DNA of 10,801 nucleotides from Salinisphaera sp. UBA1666. GTDB lineage: Bacteria > Pseudomonadota > Gammaproteobacteria > Nevskiales > Salinisphaeraceae. Position numbers and translations under genes: made by a program. A model generated the notes under the pieces. It ran no database searches. It was not told the DNA's origin and saw only the letters and a program-made list of their open reading frames with translations. This document shows, piece after piece, positions 5,790 to 10,801 of this stretch (position 1 is the stretch's first letter; each line of letters starts with the position of its first letter). The stretch lies in NCBI GenBank assembly GCA_002320455.1, contig DCKU01000056.1, forward strand, positions 1-10,801. The letters run 5' to 3'.

Positions 5790-7589
5790 ATGCAGTCTCA
5801 TATTCGTAATTTCTCGATCATCGCGCATATCGATCACGGCAAATCCACGCTGGCCGATCGTTTCATTCGTGAATGCCACGGCCTGACCGATCGAGAAATG
5901 TCGGACCAGGTCCTGGACTCGATGGATCTGGAGCGCGAGCGCGGCATCACGATCAAGTCGCAGGCCGTCACGCTGGATTACACGGCCCTCGACGGGCAGA
6001 CCTACAAGCTCAACTTCATCGACACGCCCGGCCACGTCGATTTCTCTTACGAGGTCTCGCGCTCGTTGTTCGCCTGCGAGGGCGCGCTGTTGGTGGTCGA
6101 TGCCTCACAGGGCGTCGAGGCCCAGAGTGTTGCCAACACCTATACCGCCATCGAGCAAGACCTGGAAGTCCTGCCGGTGCTCAACAAGATCGATCTGCCA
6201 CAGGCCGATCCCGACGGCGTGGCCCAGCAGATCGAGGACGTCATCGGGCTCGAGGCCACCGATCGCCTGCTGGTCTCGGCCAAGTCGGGCGAGGGCATTC
6301 AGGACGTGCTCGAGGCGATCATCCGCCGTATCCCGGCACCGGCCGGCGATCCCGACGCGCCGCTGCAGGCGTTGATCATCGATTCGTGGTTCGATAACTA
6401 TCTAGGCGTGGTCTCGCTCGTGCGGATCCGCAACGGCCGCCTGGCCAAACGCGATCGCATGAAAGTGATGTCCACCGAGCGCGAATACGAAGTGTCGGAC
6501 GTGGGTATCTTCACGCCCAAGAAGCACTCGCGCGATGCGCTAGAAGTCGGCGAAGTCGGCTATGTCATCGCCGGAATCAAGGACATCGACGGCGCGCCGG
6601 TCGGCGACACGCTCACGCATGCCTATAACCCCTGTGCCGAGCGCGTACCGGGCTTCAAGCAGATTCAGCCGCGTGTGTTTGCCGGCGTATTCACCATCAA
6701 CTCCGACGATTACGAAGACTTTCGTGACGCGCTGGCCAAACTGCGACTCAACGACTCGTCGCTCAACTACGAGCCCGAGACCTCGGCCGCACTGGGTTTC
6801 GGGTTCCGTATCGGCTTTCTGGGCATGCTGCACATGGAGATCGTGCAGGAGCGTCTGGAGCGCGAATACGGCCTGGATCTGATCACTACTGCGCCCACGG
6901 TGGTTTATCAGGTGGCCACCCACGCCGGCGAAGAGCTGTCGATCTCAAACCCGCAGCAGTTGCCGCCGGTGGGCGAGATCGACGAGATCCGCGAGCCGAT
7001 CATCGGCGCATCGATTTTGATGCCGCAGGAGTTCATCGGCCCGGTTATGCAGCTGTGCATGGAAAAACGCGGTGTTCAGAAGAATATGGCCTACATGGGC
7101 AGCTCCGTGCAGATGGAGTTCGAAATGCCGCTATCCGAGGTGGTGCTGGATTTCTTCGACCGGCTGAAATCGGTATCGCGTGGCTTTGCCTCGTTCGAAT
7201 ACGACTTCCGGCGTTTTCAAGCAGCCGATCTCGTGCGTCTGGACGTGTTGATCAATGGCGAGGCTGTCGATGCGCTGGCGCATATCGTGCATCGCGATAT
7301 GTCGTATGACCGCGGCAAGGCGATCGTGGAAAAGCTCAAGAACATCGTGCCGCGCCAGATGTTCGACGTGGCCATTCAGGCGACGATCGGCACGCGCATC
7401 ATCGCGCGCTCGACCGTCAAGGCCATGCGCAAGAACGTCACGGCCAAGTGCTACGGCGGCGACGTATCGCGCAAGCGCAAGCTTCTGGAGAAACAAAAAG
7501 AAGGCAAGAAGCGGATGAAGCAGCTCGGCAGCGTCGAGATCCCGCAGGAAGCCTTCCTAGCCGTGTTGTCGACCGACGACGACAAGTAA
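5790..7589 (+). CDS. lepA: Elongation factor 4 (ribosomal back-translocase GTPase)
   Basis: LepA/EF4 is a ribosome-associated translational GTPase implicated in back-translocation and ribosome biogenesis. The protein has 599 residues, the same as E. coli LepA, and is collinear with it. GTPase motifs are G1 AHIDHGKST (12-20), G2 RGITI (51-55), G3 DTPGH (78-82, including the catalytic-type His82), G4 NKID (132-135) and G5 SAK (163-165). The domain II, III and V-like blocks follow. The LepA-specific C-terminal domain ends with KCYGGDVSRKRKLLEKQKEG and a PQEAFLAVLSTDD tail. An in-frame GTG/ATG-type start at 5724 would add 22 residues absent from the family and would lie at the predicted transcription start, so the ATG at 5790 (MQSHIRNFSI) is used. 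No strong Shine-Dalgarno precedes it. lepB follows after 38 bases, the conserved lepA-lepB pairing. Confidence 0.98.
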   Translation: MQSHIRNFSIIAHIDHGKSTLADRFIRECHGLTDREMSDQVLDSMDLERERGITIKSQAVTLDYTALDGQTYKLNFIDTPGHVDFSYEVSRSLFACEGALLVVDASQGVEAQSVANTYTAIEQDLEVLPVLNKIDLPQADPDGVAQQIEDVIGLEATDRLLVSAKSGEGIQDVLEAIIRRIPAPAGDPDAPLQALIIDSWFDNYLGVVSLVRIRNGRLAKRDRMKVMSTEREYEVSDVGIFTPKKHSRDALEVGEVGYVIAGIKDIDGAPVGDTLTHAYNPCAERVPGFKQIQPRVFAGVFTINSDDYEDFRDALAKLRLNDSSLNYEPETSAALGFGFRIGFLGMLHMEIVQERLEREYGLDLITTAPTVVYQVATHAGEELSISNPQQLPPVGEIDEIREPIIGASILMPQEFIGPVMQLCMEKRGVQKNMAYMGSSVQMEFEMPLSEVVLDFFDRLKSVSRGFASFEYDFRRFQAADLVRLDVLINGEAVDALAHIVHRDMSYDRGKAIVEKLKNIVPRQMFDVAIQATIGTRIIARSTVKAMRKNVTAKCYGGDVSRKRKLLEKQKEGKKRMKQLGSVEIPQEAFLAVLSTDDDK

Positions 7590-7627
7590 CGCGCGCTCGA
7601 GCTGATCGACGCGGAGGAACAGATTGC

Positions 7628-8392
7628 ATGGACTTCGAAGCTTGGTTGACATTGGCCTGTGCCGTAACCGGCGCGCTCTGGATCGGCGACAAGCTCGTCT
7701 GGTCCAAACGCCGCGGCGACGGCGAGCGTGGCAACTGGGCCATCGAATTTGCCCATTCGTTCTTTCCGGTGCTGATTGCTGTGCTGGTGCTCCGGGCGTT
7801 CGTGTTCGAGCCGTTCCGGATTCCGTCGAAGTCGATGGTGCCCACGCTGCTCGTGGGCGATTTTGTGCTGGTGTCGAAGTTTGCCTACGGGCTGCGGCTC
7901 CCTGTTACGCACACCAAGATCGTGCCGACCGGGGAGCCAGCGCGCGGTGATGTCGTGGTCTTCCGATATCCCGAAAACCCCAGCGTTGATTACATCAAAC
8001 GCATCATCGGCCTGCCGGGCGACACGATCACTTATCGCGACGAGCAGCTCTACGTGAACGGTCAGGCCGTCCCACGCGAGAATATGGGCTTCTACGACGG
8101 GCCCGACGCCGAGCTTCAGGATGAAATGCGCCTGTTCATCGAGCGTCTCCCCGACGCCGAGCCTCATGAAATGCTGCACGTTGTTGGCCGAAACGGCCCG
8201 GAAGTCAGTGTGACCGTGCCCGAAGGCCATTACTTCGCCATGGGCGATAATCGCGACAACAGCGCCGATTCGCGTATCTGGGGTTTCGTACCCGAGGCCA
8301 ATCTCGTTGGCCAGGCGTTCATGATCTGGCTAAGCGTCAACGTCTCCGATTTCGATATTCGCTTCTCGCGCATGGGCACCTGGTTGAACTGA
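7628..8392 (+). CDS. lepB: Signal peptidase I
   Basis: LepB is the inner-membrane serine protease that removes Sec/Tat signal peptides on the periplasmic side. The catalytic Ser69 lies in PSKSMVPTL (66-74) and the general-base Lys124 in DYIKRIIGLPGD (121-132). The C-terminal signature GDNRDNSADSRIWGFV is at 206-221. Two membrane segments are seen, about residues 4-23 and 46-60, separated by a basic cytosolic loop (KRRGDGERG). At 254 residues it is shorter than E. coli LepB (324) but within the proteobacterial range. The open frame extends upstream into lepA, but the ATG at 7628 is chosen because GGAGGA (7613-7618) precedes it by 9 bases and the protein then begins with the first transmembrane helix. 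Its TGA overlaps the rnc ATG by one base (TGATG), suggesting coupled translation. Confidence 0.97.
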   Translation: MDFEAWLTLACAVTGALWIGDKLVWSKRRGDGERGNWAIEFAHSFFPVLIAVLVLRAFVFEPFRIPSKSMVPTLLVGDFVLVSKFAYGLRLPVTHTKIVPTGEPARGDVVVFRYPENPSVDYIKRIIGLPGDTITYRDEQLYVNGQAVPRENMGFYDGPDAELQDEMRLFIERLPDAEPHEMLHVVGRNGPEVSVTVPEGHYFAMGDNRDNSADSRIWGFVPEANLVGQAFMIWLSVNVSDFDIRFSRMGTWLN

Positions 8393-9099
8393 TGCCCGAT
8401 GTCGATCCGGCAGCCCGCGCGGCTGCACGCAAGACACTCGAAAAGCGTATCGGCCACGAATTTACCGACCGCAGCCTGCTGGCGCGCGCCTTGACGCATC
8501 GAAGTGCCGCGGCCAACCACAACGAGCGCCTCGAGTTTCTGGGCGACGGAATTCTCAACTTCGTCATCGCTGCAGCGTTGTTCGAGGCCCAGCCGCAGGC
8601 ACCGGAGGGCGATCTGTCACGTCTGCGTGCTGCCCTGGTGCGCGAAAAGACGCTGGCGGCGATCGCCGGTGAGTTGGCTCTGGCCGATCTATTGGTAATG
8701 GGCCCGGGCGAGCAGAGCACCGGGAGCCGGCGTCGTGCCTCGATCGGGGCAGACGCGGTCGAGGCCGTTTTGGGCGCTATTTACTGCGACGCTGGCTTTG
8801 AGGCCACGCGAGACGTCATCCTGGCGCTCTATCGCGACCGGCTGGCCGAGTTGCCGAGTGCCGCGAGCCTCAAGGATGCCAAGACCCAGCTGCAGGAATG
8901 GCTTCAGGCGCGCCAGCTGCCACGGCCCGCTTATGAAGTGGTCAGCGTGTCAGGCGCCGATCACGCCCAGACCTTCGTGGCGCGTTGTTGTCTAGAAGAG
9001 CCCGAACACGCCGTTGAAGGCCGGGGGACCGGCCGACGCAAAGCCGAACAGGATGCCGCCGCACAGATGCTTGCCGTACTTACCAGGACCGATCGATGA
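8392..9099 (+). CDS. rnc: Ribonuclease III
   Basis: RNase III cleaves double-stranded RNA, including rRNA precursors and structured mRNAs. The endonuclease domain (about 10-150) contains the signature NERLEFLGDGIL (44-55). Metal-binding and catalytic residues Glu48 and Asp52 correspond to E. coli Glu41 and Asp45, and Asp121 and Glu124 in IGADAVEAVLGAIY correspond to Asp114 and Glu117. The double-stranded-RNA-binding domain (about 160-232) has DAKTQLQEWLQ and ends with GRRKAEQDAAAQML. The 235-residue length is normal (E. coli 226). Gly53 replaces the usual Ser after GD in the signature, a mild departure not expected to abolish activity. The ATG overlaps the lepB stop by one base and the TGA overlaps the era ATG by four bases, so lepB-rnc-era look translationally coupled. 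Confidence 0.97.
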   Translation: MPDVDPAARAAARKTLEKRIGHEFTDRSLLARALTHRSAAANHNERLEFLGDGILNFVIAAALFEAQPQAPEGDLSRLRAALVREKTLAAIAGELALADLLVMGPGEQSTGSRRRASIGADAVEAVLGAIYCDAGFEATRDVILALYRDRLAELPSAASLKDAKTQLQEWLQARQLPRPAYEVVSVSGADHAQTFVARCCLEEPEHAVEGRGTGRRKAEQDAAAQMLAVLTRTDR

Positions 9100-10001
9100 G
9101 TCAGGACACAGGCCAGAACACGAATCGTCGCAGTGGCATGGTCGCGCTGGTGGGCCGGCCCAACGTCGGCAAGTCCACGCTGGTCAACGCGCTGGTGGGC
9201 GAAAAAGTCTCGATCGTTACGCCCAAGCCACAGACCACGCGCCATCGGATCATCGGCGTACTCACCGAGGGCGAGACCCAGATTGCGCTCGTGGACACGC
9301 CCGGGCTGCATACGAGCCAGAAGACCGCGCTCAACCGGGTGATGAACGAAACCGCGGTGTCCAGTCTGGCCGGTATCGATGTGGTGCTGTTCGTCGTGGA
9401 GGCCGGCCAGTGGCGCGACGAGGACGCCGCGGCGCTCGCTCGTCTGGCGCGTATCAAGGCCCCGGTGGGGCTGGTGGTCAATAAGACCGATCGCTTTAAA
9501 GACAAGACCGAGCTTTTGCCGTTCATGGAACAGGTCAGCGGCGAGCGTGCGTTCGATTTCGTCGTGCCCGTGTCGGCCCAGCGCGCCGACAATCTCCAGG
9601 CGCTCATGACAGAGCTGGCCCCGCGTATGCCCGAGGGCGCCTACCTGTTCCCCGAAGACGAATACACCGATCGCAATATGCGGTTTCTGGCCGCGGAGTC
9701 GGTCCGGGAAAAGCTCACCTTGTTTCTGCAACAAGAACTGCCGTATTCGGTGGCGATCGAAATCGAGTCGTTCGAGTCGGGGCCCGAACAGATCGAGATC
9801 CATGCCTGTATCTGGGTCTCGCGTGACAATCACAAGTCGATCGTGATCGGTAAGGGCGGGGCGATGCTGAAGAAGATCGGTCGCGCGGCCCGCCTGGATT
9901 TGGTCGATCGTCTGGGCCAGCGCGTGGACCTGCGGCTATGGGTCAAGGTGCGAGAGAACTGGATCGACTCGGAAGCCGCGGTTCGCGAGCTGGGGCACTG
10001 A
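9096..10001 (+). CDS. era: GTPase Era (16S rRNA / 30S maturation factor)
   Basis: Era is an essential GTPase that binds the 3' end of 16S rRNA through a KH domain and assists small-subunit assembly. The G domain carries G1 GRPNVGKS (20-27), G2 within PQTTRHR (45-51), G3 DTPGLH (67-72), G4 NKTD (129-132) and G5 SAQ (160-162). The C-terminal KH type-2 domain (about 205-290) includes ELPYSVAIEIE (214-224) and the GxxG-type loop IGKGGAMLKKIG (251-262). It ends with LWVKVRENWIDSE. At 301 residues it equals the E. coli protein in length. Start and stop are unambiguous: ATGA overlap with rnc, and recO begins 19 bases after the stop. Confidence 0.98.
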   Translation: MSQDTGQNTNRRSGMVALVGRPNVGKSTLVNALVGEKVSIVTPKPQTTRHRIIGVLTEGETQIALVDTPGLHTSQKTALNRVMNETAVSSLAGIDVVLFVVEAGQWRDEDAAALARLARIKAPVGLVVNKTDRFKDKTELLPFMEQVSGERAFDFVVPVSAQRADNLQALMTELAPRMPEGAYLFPEDEYTDRNMRFLAAESVREKLTLFLQQELPYSVAIEIESFESGPEQIEIHACIWVSRDNHKSIVIGKGGAMLKKIGRAARLDLVDRLGQRVDLRLWVKVRENWIDSEAAVRELGH

Positions 10002-10020
10002 CCGACGCGGAGTCTCGGCC

Positions 10021-10767
10021 ATGCGCGTGGATCTGGCGCCCGCTCTCGTACTGCATCGTCGCCCCTGGCGAGATACCAGTTTCATCGTGGAAGCGTTCAC
10101 AAGAGACTACGGTCGCGTCGGCCTGGTGGCCAAGGGCGCGCGACGCGCCAAGTCGCGATGGCGGGGGCTCCTGGAGCCGTTTTCACGACTGGATCTGTCC
10201 TGGGCCGGTCAGGGCGAGCTCTATACTCTGCGTGATATCGACTGCGTCACACGCTATCGCCTGGTCGATAAGTCGCTCATGGGCGGGCTGTATGCCAGCG
10301 AGCTCTTGATGCGGCTGACCGCCCGCGACGATCCGCACCCGGTGCTCTTCGACAGTTTTGAAGCACTGCTGGCCACGATGGCTGCCGGTGCGCCGGCGAT
10401 TGTCGCGCTCCGATTTTTCGAGCGCGATCTGCTGGACGCTCTGGGTTACGGCCTCACGCTGGATCACGACGGAGACGGCGAGCCCATCGCCGCAGAGACG
10501 CGATATCGCTTCGACCCCGAGTCCGGCTTCTGGCCGGCGGCCGGTGTTGAGACCGGCGAGCTGCGTGTAGCCGGGGCCACGCTGAGGGGCCTGGCCGAAG
10601 GGCGGCTGACACAACGTACGCGCCTGCGCGAAGCGCGTGATCTGATGCAGGCCGCCTTGGCGCCCCATCTGGGCCCCAAACCGTTAAAATCCGTAGCCAC
10701 ACTCAAGGCCATGCAGGATTTCGCCGATGCGCCGCGGCCCAATCCGGCAGACGACGATCGGCCCTAG
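10021..10767 (+). CDS. recO: DNA repair protein RecO
   Basis: RecO is the recombination mediator that, with RecR, loads RecA onto SSB-coated single-stranded DNA in the RecF pathway. The N-terminal OB-fold (about 1-80) has the expected start RVDLAPALVLHRRPWRDTS, then GRVGLVAKGARRAKSRWRG with basic DNA-contacting character. YASELLMRL (91-99) marks the helical middle region. The C-terminal part includes ALRFFERDLLDALGYG and ends PLKSVATLKAMQDF. Like the enterobacterial type it lacks a four-cysteine zinc site. The 248 residues fit the family (E. coli 242). The ATG at 10021 is supported by GGAG (10009-10012), 8 bases upstream. The gene lies in its usual place after era. In Pseudomonas pdxJ follows nearby. 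Confidence 0.93.
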   Translation: MRVDLAPALVLHRRPWRDTSFIVEAFTRDYGRVGLVAKGARRAKSRWRGLLEPFSRLDLSWAGQGELYTLRDIDCVTRYRLVDKSLMGGLYASELLMRLTARDDPHPVLFDSFEALLATMAAGAPAIVALRFFERDLLDALGYGLTLDHDGDGEPIAAETRYRFDPESGFWPAAGVETGELRVAGATLRGLAEGRLTQRTRLREARDLMQAALAPHLGPKPLKSVATLKAMQDFADAPRPNPADDDRP

Positions 10768-10778
10768 GGCGTGTCGCC

Positions 10779-10801
10779 ATGAGATACGACGTCGCATTGC
10801 C
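10779..10801 (+). CDS. Possible start of a further gene, truncated by the window edge
   Basis: An ATG at 10779, 11 bases after the recO stop, opens a frame of seven codons (MRYDVAL) up to the window end. The tight spacing and same strand suggest another operon member. In related genomes pdxJ and acpS follow recO, but these residues do not resemble a typical PdxJ start (LLLGVNIDH), so no identity is proposed. There is no clear Shine-Dalgarno. Confidence 0.3.

Noticed and set aside
7448..7627. N-terminal extension of lepB overlapping lepA
   Set aside because: The extra residues are a frame-shifted copy of lepA coding sequence; ATG 7628 has a good GGAGGA site and begins at the first membrane helix.
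7451..8230. 259-codon antisense open frame opposite lepA/lepB
   Set aside because: It spans two unrelated genes on the other strand and shows no recognisable domain.
8961..9833. 290-codon antisense open frame opposite era
   Set aside because: It mirrors the era codon phase; its translation is low-information and the + strand gene is unambiguous.
1..10801. Mobile element, CRISPR array, tRNA or rRNA
   Set aside because: No transposase, integrase, direct-repeat array or RNA gene signature was seen; gene order and composition look like conserved core chromosome.

Overview
The window is a GC-rich chromosomal segment from a gammaproteobacterium. Every confident gene lies on the + strand. The order rpoE(algU)-rseA(mucA)-rseB(mucB)-mucD-lepA-lepB-rnc-era-recO matches the arrangement known from Pseudomonas and relatives. 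GC richness, Pseudomonas-like gene order and several divergent features (no mucC, a putative lipoprotein MucD) suggest a non-enteric lineage; a halophile such as Salinisphaera is only a guess.

Layout. Bases 1-127 hold no recognisable gene. At 128-1429 is an exported alpha/beta-hydrolase of the S33/TAP-like type. A 231-base intergenic stretch (1430-1660) follows, carrying a good sigma70-like promoter candidate and a very good sigmaE-type promoter. Then comes the envelope-stress module: sigma factor RpoE (1661-2236), inner-membrane anti-sigma factor RseA (2244-2996), periplasmic co-regulator RseB (2993-4030) and, after a 95-base spacer containing a hairpin, a DegP/MucD serine protease with a lipobox (4126-5679). 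A short spacer with an A-tract and a TATACT box leads into the housekeeping block: elongation factor 4 LepA (5790-7589), signal peptidase I LepB (7628-8392), RNase III (8392-9099), GTPase Era (9096-10001) and recombination mediator RecO (10021-10767). An ATG at 10779 may open one more gene cut by the window edge.

How the genes work together. In the known pathway RseA holds RpoE at the inner membrane and RseB shields RseA from regulated proteolysis. Misfolded outer-membrane proteins or mislocalised LPS release RpoE, which then transcribes its own operon and envelope proteases/chaperones such as MucD. The sigmaE-type promoter upstream of rpoE fits this positive feedback. The second block joins translation (LepA), protein export (LepB), RNA processing and ribosome assembly (Rnc, Era) and DNA repair (RecO). 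It is compact, with overlapping or nearly abutting genes.

Nothing here looks like a previously undescribed system. The points worth a second look are regulatory or concern protein localisation: the rpoE leader (abutting upstream reading frame, no Shine-Dalgarno, hairpin), the lipobox on MucD, the loss of mucC/rseC with a structured spacer in its place, and small departures from family consensus.
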